Shown one piece after another: positions 22,482-31,827 of a DNA stretch of 41,227 bases. Numbering within the stretch: the first letter of the stretch is position 1; each line of letters opens with the position of its first letter. Below the pieces are notes generated by a model. It was not told the origin of the DNA. It did no database searches and saw only the letters and a list, made by a program, of their open reading frames with translations. The stretch comes from an uncultured Desulfovibrio sp. (lineage in GTDB: Bacteria; Desulfobacterota; Desulfovibrionia; Desulfovibrionales; Desulfovibrionaceae), in the NCBI GenBank assembly GCA_944327295.1, contig CALVHF010000160.1:1-41227 (forward strand). The letters are read 5' to 3'. A program made the position numbers and the translations under genes.

Positions 22482-24788
22482 TTAGCCTGCTGCCTCAAAA
22501 TTGGGAGTGCCGTCATCCTTGCCCCAGTAGAACTGCTTGCACCTAGGGAAACCGGTGCAGTTGAACTTCTTGTAGGGCTTGCCGTTCTTGCCTGTCCCCT
22601 CAAAAAGCGTCAGAGGCTTGCCACACTTTTTGCACGTATACTCGGTCACTTCACGCGACTTCCTGGCTACTGGCTTGCCGTCCACATTATTATAGGTCGC
22701 GCCGCATTCTTCCTTGTCCGCAGTGCAGGCAAAGAAGTCATATTTGCTGGTCTTGATATGCTTGAGGGGCTTGCCACACTTCTCGCAGGTAAACTCTGTC
22801 TGTCCACGCAGCTCCTTTGACACTGGCTTGCCGTCCACATTGTCGTAGGTTGCCCCGCAGGCCTCCCTGGGCGCTGAGCAGGCAAAGAAGTCGTACTTTT
22901 CTGTCTTGATATGCTTGAGCGGCTTGCCACACTTCTCGCAAGCAAAATCCGTTACTGCGGGTTTTACCCGCTCTCGACCAGGCTTGCCGTTCTCATTGTC
23001 AAAGGATGTCTCGCAGGCTCGGCACCACCAGCGAGAGGAGCCATCCTTATTGGAGTAGAGCCTGAAATGCTCCTTGTCCCCGCACTTGGGGCAGGGGAGG
23101 GCATTGTCGCTCCTGAAAGTCGCAAGTTCCGCCATAAGCGTGTCATGGAAGGAGCGCATGCAGGACGCATAGGTAATCTTGCCTTCTGCCACATCATCCA
23201 GGGCAGACTCCATATACCTGGTAAAATCGAGGTCCAGGAAAGAGAATTGAGGCTTCAGAGCATCGACAATCTTCTCTCCCAGGGCCGTAGGGACAAGAAA
23301 GCCCTTTTCTTCCTTCAGGTAGGCTCTGGACATGATGTTGTCCAAGATGGATGCGTAGGTTGCAGGACGGCCAATACCACGCTTTTCCAGCTCCTTGATA
23401 AGACTTGCCTGCTTGAATCGTGACTTTGGCTTGGTCTTCCTTGTCACAACCTTCGCATCAGATGCAGTCACCTCACCCCCTTCCCTGAGAACAGGAATGG
23501 GGTTGCGCGGGTCTTCCTCGTCCTCTTCTTCAGGAGCCCTGGCCGTTAGAATAGTCCACCCTGGAGAGACGAGTGTGCGGCCACGGGCTTCAAAGAGAGC
23601 ATGCTTGTCCTCCAGAGGAGCCTCCAGACGCACAACTCGGACGGAATAGATGGCATCTGCCAGCTGGCAGGCCAGTGTCCGCACCCGGATCAACTTGTAG
23701 AGGGCTGCAGCGTCCGCCACAAACCTGGCATCCATGCCACTGCCCTGTTCAAGCTCCACCTCTTCTGCCTCTATATGTGTCGGACGAATGGCTTCATGCG
23801 CCTCTTGGGCACCAGCCTTGCTTTTCCATGATCTCGGCTTGTCCGAAAGCGGCAGTCCCTTTTCTTCCGCATAGGCACGGATCTCCTTCAATGCTGCGTC
23901 CGACAGGTTGGGAGAGTCCGTTCGCATGTAGGTTATATGGCCACCTTCATAGAGCTTCTGGGCCAGGTCCATCGTTCTTTTTGGAGTGAATTTGAGCGCA
24001 TTGCTTGCTGCCTGCTGCAAGGTTGATGTCGTGAAGGGCGCAGGCGGGGCGGACTTTGCCTCCTTTTCCTCAAAAGAAAGCACTTTGAAGGATCTAAGAC
24101 CTGCCACGCTTTCTGCCAGGGCTTTGTCTAGGATGTATTCCTGCCCATCCTCAAGAAAACCTTCCTTTGGCAGCCAGACTGCCTTCCAGGCTTCGCCTTC
24201 TTCCTGTTCAAAGACTGTTTCAACTCCAAAGTGGGTCGTGGACTTGAACGCACGGATCTCCCGCTCTCTGTCCACTATGATGCGGACTGCAGGGCTTTGC
24301 ACGCGACCAGCAGAAGCCGTAGATACGCCGACTATCTGCCCCAGGGGGAAGGAGACGTTGAAGCCCACCAGGCGATCCAGTCCACGACGCGCCTCCTGGG
24401 CATGGACAAGGTTCATGTCTATGTCACGGTAGGCCTCGATGCCTGCAAGGACATCTTCCCTGGTTATGGCCGTGTATGTCACCCGCTTGTAGTGCTTGAG
24501 TCCAAAATGATCCTTGAGATGCCAGGCAATGGCTTCGCCTTCACGGTCTGGATCGGACGCAAGATAGATATCATCTGCCTTCCTGAGAGCTGCCTTCAGC
24601 TTGTCCACGACAGACTTCTTGTTCTCGGAGACCGTGTAGACTGGCTTGAAATCCGGCGATTGCAGGCCGTAATCCTTGACCGGCAAATCCCGAAAATGGC
24701 CGACAGAGGCAACCACTTCCCAGTCCTTGTCCAGGAAACTCTTCAGCTTTTTGATCTTGCCAGGGCTTTCCACAATCAGAAGCTTCAT
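22482..24788 (-). CDS. Type IA DNA topoisomerase with four C-terminal zinc ribbons
   Basis: The 768-residue enzyme relaxes negative supercoils and, in conjugative elements, probably processes transferred single strands (the place of TraE in IncP plasmids). The Toprim domain starts MKLLIVESPGKIKKLKSFLD and has the acidic triad in ASDPDREGEAIAWH (about 78-90). The catalytic Tyr287 is in ITYMRTDSP. The C-terminus holds four Cys4 zinc ribbons from about residue 573. The second and third are nearly identical (CEKCGKPLKHIKT... twice), the trace of a recent duplication. Its start overlaps the upstream primase gene as ATGA. It is the last gene of the transfer operon. Confidence 0.93.
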   Translation of the reverse strand: MKLLIVESPGKIKKLKSFLDKDWEVVASVGHFRDLPVKDYGLQSPDFKPVYTVSENKKSVVDKLKAALRKADDIYLASDPDREGEAIAWHLKDHFGLKHYKRVTYTAITREDVLAGIEAYRDIDMNLVHAQEARRGLDRLVGFNVSFPLGQIVGVSTASAGRVQSPAVRIIVDREREIRAFKSTTHFGVETVFEQEEGEAWKAVWLPKEGFLEDGQEYILDKALAESVAGLRSFKVLSFEEKEAKSAPPAPFTTSTLQQAASNALKFTPKRTMDLAQKLYEGGHITYMRTDSPNLSDAALKEIRAYAEEKGLPLSDKPRSWKSKAGAQEAHEAIRPTHIEAEEVELEQGSGMDARFVADAAALYKLIRVRTLACQLADAIYSVRVVRLEAPLEDKHALFEARGRTLVSPGWTILTARAPEEEDEEDPRNPIPVLREGGEVTASDAKVVTRKTKPKSRFKQASLIKELEKRGIGRPATYASILDNIMSRAYLKEEKGFLVPTALGEKIVDALKPQFSFLDLDFTRYMESALDDVAEGKITYASCMRSFHDTLMAELATFRSDNALPCPKCGDKEHFRLYSNKDGSSRWWCRACETSFDNENGKPGRERVKPAVTDFACEKCGKPLKHIKTEKYDFFACSAPREACGATYDNVDGKPVSKELRGQTEFTCEKCGKPLKHIKTSKYDFFACTADKEECGATYNNVDGKPVARKSREVTEYTCKKCGKPLTLFEGTGKNGKPYKKFNCTGFPRCKQFYWGKDDGTPNFEAAG

Positions 24789-27202
24789 CTTGACATCTCC
24801 TTTTGCAAATACTTGCCAACCTGCCTTTTGACTTCCTTCAGCCCGCGAGATTGATGCAGGTCGTTGAAGTCTGTCAGACCTTTTGTCTTTTCATCCTTGT
24901 TGAAGGTGGGGACTACGACCTTGCCTCCCACAGCCAGTGCTGCAAGCCTGGCACGTTCAACGCCAACGTTGTTGACACGTCCGTCGCGCTTGACCGCATG
25001 GTCGTTGTCTGCGCAGATGACAATCTGCGCCTGAGGGTACTTTTCGCGCAGCTTTTCGGCTACGATTTCCAGATTGCCGGCATCAAAGGCCACTGCCACG
25101 GGCTTTTGCGTCGCCATGTGCAGGCTTGCCCCAGTGGCATAGCCTTCACAGAGAATGATCTCTGTCTTGGACAAGTCCTTCTTGTCTTCATTGCCTATGA
25201 GGTGAAAATTTCCCTTTTTCTCCATGCCCGGCATAAAGGATTTTCTGTTGTCTGAAGTAATGTACTGCACACCGCGGAGTTCATTCGCGGTGTTGTACAA
25301 AGGAACACAAAGGGTTCTGAAACCATTGTTGTTGTGTTCCTTGACACCAGGCAAAAGGTCGATGCCTTTTTGCTGCAAATAGGGGTTGTCAGGAGCAGCA
25401 GGAGCAAACTTCTCCCAGGACTTTTGCGCAATGCCCGCCATGTAATCGTGCTGCTTCTTCTGGGCTTCCTCCCGTTCTGCAAGCTTGCGGGCCTGCTCCA
25501 TCTTCTGGCGCTCCTTCTCCTCGGGCGTGAGGCAATAGCCTGTTGCCACGAGCTTGTTGTACTCCCCAGTCTGGTAGTTTTGAGCCCAACCGGCAGGCCT
25601 GCCATCCGCATAGAGGCAGTAGGCCCCATCACGTCCCCGACCGTTTTTGGAGAGCAGGGGGACTCTCTTGATAGTGCCGTCCATCACCGGAAGCTGACCT
25701 TGCAGATCGAGTCCCATGGCAGCCAGCTTTTCGGCAAACTCATGCCTCGGGTCCAGTGTCTCCCGGGGGACGCAGATTTTTCGTATGTGAATCTGACTTT
25801 GCAATGGAAAGGTCCACCTTTCCAAGGGCTTCAGGTCTGTTCCTGCCGGAGCGTACCAGAGCTTTTTGTCCGCATCCCATTTCGCTCCAAGCGCCTTTGC
25901 CTTGTCCTTTTCCTTGTAGGGCACGTAGAGATACGTTTTTTCCCTGGCAATGCTGGAATCGGGAGCCTGGGTGTCTTGTCCCTTGTCCGAGCCTTGTCCT
26001 TCCATGGAGTGCTCCTCCCTGGCCGCCTTGCCTTCCGGGTGTATTGTCTCGACTTGAAGCTGTTTTATGGCCTCATTGAGGCGTTGTGCATCCCTGGTAG
26101 GAAGAACAAGAGTTGTTCCAGTCACTGTAAGCCCACTGGTCGTGACCTCGGCACTTGCCTCCTTGTCCAGAGTCTGCTCCTGGACCTTGTCCTGTTCCTT
26201 TTCTCTGGCAAATTCCATGATGTATTTTCGGATTTTTTCCGCATCACGGCAGGCCCTCTTGATTTCCCCTGGTCTGTCGAGCAGGCATTTGACCCAGGCG
26301 TCTATGTAGCTTGCATGGAATTCGGCATCATGTTGCGTGCCTATCTCCTGTCCCAGCATCCAGGAAGCCAGTTCGGCCCGCAGCTCTTCCCTGGCATATT
26401 CCTCATCACCAAAGTATGTAGCTTGCAGACGATTCAGCCTTGTTGGTGCCCCTGTCCAGTGGGCCAGTTCGTGCAAGGCATTTGAATAGTAACTGCCGGC
26501 ACTTATGAATCGTTCTTTATGGGGCAGATGGATCGTGTCTTCCGATTTGCTGTAGTAGGGGCTTTTTGCTCCATGAACGATGGCAGCACCAGAGTTTCGC
26601 AGAATCTGCTCCGCTTTTTCGTTGGGATCCCACTCATAGGTTATCTCGGAAAGCTCCAGCGGAGGAATGCCCTCTATCTGCTCAGCATTGAAGACATTGA
26701 AGAGGACCACAATGGGGCACTGGTATTCCTTGTCCTGGTCGGCTTCCTTGTCTTTTGCAGTCTCTGGTGGCTCGACGCCGGCCTGTCCCTGGGAAGTAGC
26801 AGCCAGCGTACTGTCCTTGCGCAGCTCTCTTTGTTCGTAATAGAGAATCTTGGTTGACTTGCTGCCTTTCTTGATCCTGTACCTCTGGGCACGAGCCTGA
26901 TTGAAGGTCATCCAGCGTGGATCCTTCCAGCCGTTGTTTTGCGCTGCCAGGGCAAGACGCAGGCTGTTGACTCCCCGGTACATGGTGCCACTCACAGGGT
27001 TGCGAGGGGCCAGGTTGAAAGCAGTATCGGAAGACTGGACGTTTTCGACGTATTCCGGTTTACGGGGCCAGGGTGTCTTCCTAGACTTCAGCATTTTGAT
27101 GACTTGTTCGGCAAAATCCTCGTAAAACAGCTTTTCCTTGTTGACCCGGGGCTTGTCGGTTTGAGCTGTTGAACTTTTGCTTGCGCTTCTTGTTCTGGCC
27201 AT
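24785..27202 (-). CDS. ArdC-like/metallopeptidase/Toprim conjugative primase
   Basis: This 805-residue fusion combines functions of IncP TraC with an antirestriction part. Residues about 20-125 are an ArdC-like N-terminal domain (PWPRKPEYVENVQSSDTAFN; GVNSLRLALAAQNNGWKDPRW). A zinc peptidase-like segment carries the HExxH motif HELAH at 244-248. A DUF5710-type module follows at about 420-455 (YLYVPYKEKDKAKALGAKWD). The C-terminal Toprim-type primase has YLQQKGIDLLPGV, ILCEGYATGASLHMATQ and IVICADND, ending TDFNDLHQS. It likely protects the incoming strand from restriction and primes its complement in the recipient. It overlaps the topoisomerase gene by 4 nt. Confidence 0.85.
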   Translation of the reverse strand: MARTRSASKSSTAQTDKPRVNKEKLFYEDFAEQVIKMLKSRKTPWPRKPEYVENVQSSDTAFNLAPRNPVSGTMYRGVNSLRLALAAQNNGWKDPRWMTFNQARAQRYRIKKGSKSTKILYYEQRELRKDSTLAATSQGQAGVEPPETAKDKEADQDKEYQCPIVVLFNVFNAEQIEGIPPLELSEITYEWDPNEKAEQILRNSGAAIVHGAKSPYYSKSEDTIHLPHKERFISAGSYYSNALHELAHWTGAPTRLNRLQATYFGDEEYAREELRAELASWMLGQEIGTQHDAEFHASYIDAWVKCLLDRPGEIKRACRDAEKIRKYIMEFAREKEQDKVQEQTLDKEASAEVTTSGLTVTGTTLVLPTRDAQRLNEAIKQLQVETIHPEGKAAREEHSMEGQGSDKGQDTQAPDSSIAREKTYLYVPYKEKDKAKALGAKWDADKKLWYAPAGTDLKPLERWTFPLQSQIHIRKICVPRETLDPRHEFAEKLAAMGLDLQGQLPVMDGTIKRVPLLSKNGRGRDGAYCLYADGRPAGWAQNYQTGEYNKLVATGYCLTPEEKERQKMEQARKLAEREEAQKKQHDYMAGIAQKSWEKFAPAAPDNPYLQQKGIDLLPGVKEHNNNGFRTLCVPLYNTANELRGVQYITSDNRKSFMPGMEKKGNFHLIGNEDKKDLSKTEIILCEGYATGASLHMATQKPVAVAFDAGNLEIVAEKLREKYPQAQIVICADNDHAVKRDGRVNNVGVERARLAALAVGGKVVVPTFNKDEKTKGLTDFNDLHQSRGLKEVKRQVGKYLQKEMSR

Positions 27203-27207
27203 AATTC

Positions 27208-27471
27208 CTACCCGTCACTGCCTTCACTGCCATTGAGTTCGTCATCATCACCTTCGTACACAACGTACAGGCCGTCACTTTGCCCGCGAGAGGCCCAGAA
27301 AAGCCTGTCTTCCTCGACTTCTTCCGGGGTTATGGCCATTTCCTCGAAAGCGCCGAGCAAATCGGCTGTTTCCGGGTCAAGCTCAACCCGTTCACCGTGC
27401 TGCAGGCGGGCATAGATGTCGTCCAGAATGGCCTTTTCCATTTCTTGTTCACTGACCTTGATGTTCAACAT
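27208..27471 (-). CDS. Small acidic protein of the transfer operon
   Basis: An 87-residue acidic soluble protein: VSEQEMEKAILDDIYARLQH, ETADLLGAFEEMAITPEEVE and a C-terminus rich in Asp/Glu/Gly. I recognise no family. CAGGAG precedes the ATG. It lies between traF and the primase gene, where IncP plasmids carry the small gene traD, but similarity to TraD is not evident. A role as a primase or topoisomerase partner is conceivable from position only. Confidence 0.7.
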   Translation of the reverse strand: MLNIKVSEQEMEKAILDDIYARLQHGERVELDPETADLLGAFEEMAITPEEVEEDRLFWASRGQSDGLYVVYEGDDDELNGSEGSDG

Positions 27472-27503
27472 TTTGATTTCTCCTGTTATATTTGAGAGAT
27501 CCT

Positions 27504-28055
27504 TCAGAAGCTGAAAACTTCCTCGAACTTTTGCAAGTTTGCGAGCGGCACGAGTCCGAAATACCTGCTGTCGAAACTTCCCTCGTGTGGAGTCAGAATC
27601 AGAGCCATGCCTTCAGGCACTGTTCGAGGAAGCCTTGCCGGACGCAGCTCTCTTCCCTGTCTGTCCCTAGTTTTTACGCTGACAGGCCAGCGGCACATCA
27701 GCTCGTCCTCCCTGCCGCACATTATGGACTCCATGGACTGATTCACCGCATCCCCTGGCAGAGCCGCCAGGTACTTGAGGAGTGGACGCAAGCCGGATTT
27801 GCAGGAGCCAGGCCGCAGATACTCCCTTTCCCGTGCCAATTCTGCAAATTCTCCTTCAAGGCAGAGACCCACAACATCGCCCACTGCGGGGGCTTCCTCC
27901 TTGAGCTTGTAGATCCCCTTTGGCAGGGAAGGTGTCACGTTGAGTCTGTAGCCTCTTTCCCAGCCCTGCCAGCAGACAAGAACAAGACCTGCCAGTAAAA
28001 GAAAGGAGCGTACCTGCCAGGCTATCAGGACAGCAAGGAGTGTCAGACGAATCAT
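27504..28055 (-). CDS. traF: Conjugative signal peptidase TraF
   Basis: TraF is an S26-family peptidase that processes and cyclises the pilin TrbC in IncP systems. A hydrophobic anchor spans about residues 3-30. The catalytic Ser43 is in NVTPSLPKGIY and the Lys94 in LLKYLAALPGD; DSRYFGLVP is the family's end motif. I choose the ATG at 28055, which overlaps the traG stop as ATGA; the frame extends six codons further but lacks support. Product length 183 residues, normal for TraF. It fits the TrbC-like pilin gene at 38598-38909. Confidence 0.9.
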   Translation of the reverse strand: MIRLTLLAVLIAWQVRSFLLLAGLVLVCWQGWERGYRLNVTPSLPKGIYKLKEEAPAVGDVVGLCLEGEFAELAREREYLRPGSCKSGLRPLLKYLAALPGDAVNQSMESIMCGREDELMCRWPVSVKTRDRQGRELRPARLPRTVPEGMALILTPHEGSFDSRYFGLVPLANLQKFEEVFSF

Positions 28056-30106
28056 GTCTGAGCTCCAGAACATCCCTGACGGGCAAAAAGGGCCGTGTAG
28101 TCTGGAACATCCATACCCCCTGCCGGTTTTTCCTGCGGCGTCTGAAGAGATTCTTCCTCCCTGGCGAGAGCCTCGGATTTGCCTTCATACCAGGAGGCAG
28201 GACGAGGATCGTAGAACGAATCCGTAATGCCCGCAGGAAAGCGGTCGCACACGCCGGGAGCAACTACCTTTGCCCTCCTGGAGAAGACAGGATCCAGAAA
28301 ATAGAGGATCTGCATGCCGTAGATTGGAGACTGTCCGGCAGTGAAAATGAGCATGTGGCCAGGCTTTGTGACCTTTCCCTGGGTGTCCTTCACTGCCCCC
28401 GGCAGTCGCATGCACTCATCTGGAGTCAGTAGTGCCCTTGCCGTTTCGTTGATGGACGTGCTCTTTGAGGAGCCACTCTTGCCGCTGGACACGGAGACCT
28501 TCTTTTCCACAACCGTTGTCTGGCCTGTCATCTTGGAAAGCAGATCCGCCGTTTCCGGATCGTTGGGAGCGTAGGCAATGCGCACATGGCAGTTTGCCAT
28601 GATGGCATTGTCCTTGCCATAGACTGCGTTGAGCTGCTTGGTGTCCTGGACAATGATGTACATCTTGCCACCGTAGCCAGCGATGTAGGCTATGGCTTTT
28701 TCCACTATGGGAAGCCTGCCAAGAGAGGTGAACTCGTCGAGCATCAAAAGCAGTCTGTGCTTGTAGGACGCGACGCTTGTGCCGTCCTTGAATGCCATGA
28801 CAGCGCAGACCCGCCGGATAATGAGGTCCACTACCAGGCGCATCAGGGGCCTGACACGATCAATGGCAGCAGGGCTGACCACCAGGAAAAGGTCCACAGG
28901 GTTCTGCCTGTTCATCAAATCGTGGATACGGAAGTCGGAAGAAGCCGTGTTCAGGGCAACAATGGGGTCGCGGTACAGAGCCATGTTGACCAGGGCAGTC
29001 GACAGAACTCCAGAGGCCTCCTTGTCGGACTTGGACAACATTTCCTTTGCAGAGGAGGCAATGAAGACATGGAAGACCGAGCCAATACTTTCCTTCTCCT
29101 CCTGAGAAAGAGAGCTTGCGGCAAACTCCATGTAGAGTTCCTTGTGCTCAGTCTCCAGCATGCTGTTCAGCAGATCTTCGGTCGTGCCTTCTTCGTTGGC
29201 CATCATCAGGGTAATGTCATTGAGCGTGGCAGTGCGTCCCTTTTCTGCCCTGGTCACGATGCAGCAGTGCAGGATGAGTCCTGAAAAGAAACCGAATGCG
29301 GCCTTTGTCCAGTGATCCTCCAGCCCCTTGCCATCGGGGTCCACCAGCATCAGCGCCATGTTCTGGACATCCTGGATAGCCTCAAGAGAGTTCAGACGCA
29401 CTTCTTCCACTGGATTGAAGCGGCAGCCGGAACCGGATGCGTCGGAAGGGTCAAAACGCAGGACTATGTGTCCGAGTTCAGATTTGCGCCAGCCGGCAGT
29501 CAAAGCCCAGTTTTCGCCCTTGATGTCCAGCACGAGGGTTGAGCCAGGCCAGGAAAGCAGCGTTGGCAAAATCAGTCCGACACCCTTGCCCGAACGGGTA
29601 GGGGCAAAGCACAGTATGTGTTCAGGGCCGTTGTGCCGAAGATAGAGTTGTCCTTTTTGCTTCTTGTCCCACCAGCCACCGACATAGACGCCCTTGCCGG
29701 AAAAATAGCCAAGCTTTTCGATTTCTTCGCGCTTTGCCCAGTGGGCGGAGCCGTGCAGCCTGGCATTGCCCTGATTGCGGTTTTTTGCCACCACGACGGC
29801 CATAGCCAGCAAAAGGGGCACAATAAAGGCAATCTGTGCCATGGTCTGCGATTCATCCAAAACAGCAGGATCTACACGAGGAGCCCAGTCGAAGACTGCC
29901 CAGGGAACGTAGAGAGCAAAACCGTCCAGGACAAAGAGTGGTGTTCCCAGGGCTGGAGCGTAGGCATAGGCTGCGGCAATCTTTTGTGTGGCAACACCCA
30001 TGGCCACGAGGACAAGAAGAGCCAGACCCAGGATAAGCAGGACTGTCAAAAGAGCCTTGCCCTTTTTCTCGGTGGTCTCCTGCAGACCGTATTCTTGCTT
30101 TTTCAT
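28052..30106 (-). CDS. traG: Type IV secretion coupling protein TraG/VirD4
   Basis: This 684-residue ATPase links the relaxosome to the mating channel and pumps the strand. Two N-terminal membrane segments (about 18-45 and 88-107) are followed by the cytosolic ATPase. The segment LHGSAHWAKREEIEKLG leads to Walker A in LCFAPTRSGKGVGLILP (about 170-180), then VLDIKGENWALTAGWR, Walker B LLLMLDEFTSLGRLP and YIIVQDTKQLNAVYG. Length and motifs agree with RP4 TraG. It begins 6 bp after the trbI stop and overlaps traF by 4 nt. Confidence 0.95.
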   Translation of the reverse strand: MKKQEYGLQETTEKKGKALLTVLLILGLALLVLVAMGVATQKIAAAYAYAPALGTPLFVLDGFALYVPWAVFDWAPRVDPAVLDESQTMAQIAFIVPLLLAMAVVVAKNRNQGNARLHGSAHWAKREEIEKLGYFSGKGVYVGGWWDKKQKGQLYLRHNGPEHILCFAPTRSGKGVGLILPTLLSWPGSTLVLDIKGENWALTAGWRKSELGHIVLRFDPSDASGSGCRFNPVEEVRLNSLEAIQDVQNMALMLVDPDGKGLEDHWTKAAFGFFSGLILHCCIVTRAEKGRTATLNDITLMMANEEGTTEDLLNSMLETEHKELYMEFAASSLSQEEKESIGSVFHVFIASSAKEMLSKSDKEASGVLSTALVNMALYRDPIVALNTASSDFRIHDLMNRQNPVDLFLVVSPAAIDRVRPLMRLVVDLIIRRVCAVMAFKDGTSVASYKHRLLLMLDEFTSLGRLPIVEKAIAYIAGYGGKMYIIVQDTKQLNAVYGKDNAIMANCHVRIAYAPNDPETADLLSKMTGQTTVVEKKVSVSSGKSGSSKSTSINETARALLTPDECMRLPGAVKDTQGKVTKPGHMLIFTAGQSPIYGMQILYFLDPVFSRRAKVVAPGVCDRFPAGITDSFYDPRPASWYEGKSEALAREEESLQTPQEKPAGGMDVPDYTALFARQGCSGAQT

Positions 30107-30112
30107 GACAGG

Positions 30113-31315
30113 CTACCTTCTCCAGTGCTTGTAGGGATCCTTGAAGATCAGATCCTTGGTCACGACGATATTGAACTGGTAGCCAGGCCGGATCTCCAGT
30201 GTGGGCTTGATGTTCAGGTTCTTCTGCAAAAGTGTCGTAGTTGTCTGCCCAAGCTGGGCGGCAAGAGCGGCGGTCATTTCGTCTGTCATGGATGTTCCGT
30301 TTTCCGAGCTTGTGCCGTCATTTGCGGAATCCAGGGCATAGGCCATGGAGCCGGTCACAAGGGACATCATGAGTGCAGACCCGAAAATGCGCATGTAGTG
30401 GTTGTCCACCTCGTCCTTGAAGCCCGCCATGCCGCCCATGTCCGTGCCTGGCATGGCAGAGATGTCCATGCTGGAGCCGTCAGGAAAAATCAGCCTGTTC
30501 CAGGCAATGAGCACGCGGGACTGGCCGTAGATCACGCGGGAATCATAGACTCCGTATATCTTTGTGCCCTGGGGAATCAGCAGGTTGCGCCCGGTAGCAG
30601 AGTCAAAGACGTTCTGTGTCACTTGTGCGATCATGTTGCCTGGCAAATCGGAATTGATGCCCGTCACCATGACACCTGGGACAACAGCACCGGTTTTCAG
30701 TTCCAGAGGCCTTCCTTCAGTACGCTGAGAAGCAAGTACCCAGTCTGTGTCCTTTCTGGCCCGCTCGAAAAACTGTTCCTTGTCCTTGTCGGCAGCAGGA
30801 TCATACTCGGATGAGGAGGGCATGGACGAGGACTGTCCACCTGGTGTTGCCTGCGCTGAAACCTGGATTCCAGAACCTCCTTCAGAGGCAGAGACACGTT
30901 TGGCAATCAAAGGGGAAGAGAGTGCCGTGTAAAAGGCCTGGGCACGTCTGCGTTCTCTCTCCAGCCTTTCCTGGTCAATACGCTCCTGCTCGGCAGTGGA
31001 ATGCTGGACAATGACAGTCGGCTCCTGTCGAGGCGGGCCAAGTACGCCGGCAGGCGGCGCTTCTCTTGAAGGGGGCTGCGTCAGCAGGCCCTGTCTGTCA
31101 TCAAGGTCGTAGAGCCTCTTGGACGGGTCCATCTTGAGCTCCGCGACTTCTTCCTCCTGTTTGTCCGAAGAGGCAAAATTGACTCCATAGACAAGTGCCG
31201 CAATCATTATGAGCAGGGCAATAATCACAATCCAGAGCAGCCGCTTGTTTGTTCGTGCTACTGCTGGCTTTGCCTGCAAAGTGAGGCCGTTGGGAGAATC
31301 CGCTACGTTTGCCAT
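30113..31315 (-). CDS. trbI: Conjugal transfer protein TrbI (VirB10-like)
   Basis: TrbI spans the cell envelope and forms the outer core of the channel. One membrane helix (about 24-46, LLWIVIIALLIMIAALVYGV) is followed by a proline/glutamate-rich periplasmic linker. The C-terminal beta-barrel domain has ELKTGAVVPGVMVTGINSDL, LIPQGTKIYGVYDS, VLIAWNRLIFPDGSSMDI and, at the end, EIRPGYQFNIVVTKDL. The 400-residue length is typical. Its ATG overlaps the trbH stop (TGATG), so translation is coupled. Confidence 0.95.
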   Translation of the reverse strand: MANVADSPNGLTLQAKPAVARTNKRLLWIVIIALLIMIAALVYGVNFASSDKQEEEVAELKMDPSKRLYDLDDRQGLLTQPPSREAPPAGVLGPPRQEPTVIVQHSTAEQERIDQERLERERRRAQAFYTALSSPLIAKRVSASEGGSGIQVSAQATPGGQSSSMPSSSEYDPAADKDKEQFFERARKDTDWVLASQRTEGRPLELKTGAVVPGVMVTGINSDLPGNMIAQVTQNVFDSATGRNLLIPQGTKIYGVYDSRVIYGQSRVLIAWNRLIFPDGSSMDISAMPGTDMGGMAGFKDEVDNHYMRIFGSALMMSLVTGSMAYALDSANDGTSSENGTSMTDEMTAALAAQLGQTTTTLLQKNLNIKPTLEIRPGYQFNIVVTKDLIFKDPYKHWRR

Positions 31316-31824
31316 CAGAATATCTCCCTTGCCCCGTCAGACAGGGAATCTGCGGCCTCGGAAACGTGCTGCGAAGCCTTTTCCGTAAAGGCCTTGAGTG
31401 TTCCCTTTTCCATGCCTGTGGAAGCCCTGGAGGCAACAGGCCTGCCTCCGATGTCGTAGACGCGTGAGACAGCCTTGCCGCCGTCAATGCGCAGCTGGAC
31501 ATACCAGAACTGATCGTCGAGCTTGTCCAGGATGTAGGCCACAGACTGGACATCGGCATCGGAGTCTTGCGAGATCACAAAGCCCTTTTTGCGCAGGAAC
31601 GCCTCAAGGAGTGAAGAAAACTCCTGCCGTTCCTTTGGAGTCAAAAGATGCAATGTCGTGTGCCCTGGGGGGAATTCCTGAGCGAGAAAGTCCGCAGAAT
31701 CGCTGGCAATGGCTCTTTGGGCGACTTCTTCCGGCAGTTCTCCGACAAAGGAACCGCCAGGACCACGGGCAGAGCAGCCAAAAAGAGCGAAGAGAAGCAG
31801 GCAGAGAACGAGCAGCTTTGTCAT
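31315..31824 (-). CDS. trbH: Outer-membrane lipoprotein TrbH (VirB7-like role)
   Basis: The 169-residue protein starts with a lipoprotein signal peptide ending in the lipobox LFGC (Cys17). The mature part has conserved-looking HTTLHLLTPKERQEFSSLLE and DDQFWYVQLRID. TrbH is expected to sit in the outer-membrane part of the channel with TrbG and TrbI. Identification relies on the lipobox, size and position between trbG and trbI, as in IncP plasmids. Confidence 0.8.
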   Translation of the reverse strand: MTKLLVLCLLLFALFGCSARGPGGSFVGELPEEVAQRAIASDSADFLAQEFPPGHTTLHLLTPKERQEFSSLLEAFLRKKGFVISQDSDADVQSVAYILDKLDDQFWYVQLRIDGGKAVSRVYDIGGRPVASRASTGMEKGTLKAFTEKASQHVSEAADSLSDGAREIF

Positions 31825-31827
31825 TGC

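Noticed and set aside
25334..26485. 383-codon plus-strand frame opposite the ArdC-primase gene
   Set aside because: The translation (rich in Leu, Arg, Cys, Pro) has no recognisable motif, while the opposite strand encodes clear domains; the length results from codon bias.
29618..30814. 398-codon plus-strand frame across traG and trbI
   Set aside because: It runs across the boundary of two well-defined genes on the other strand and shows no family signature.
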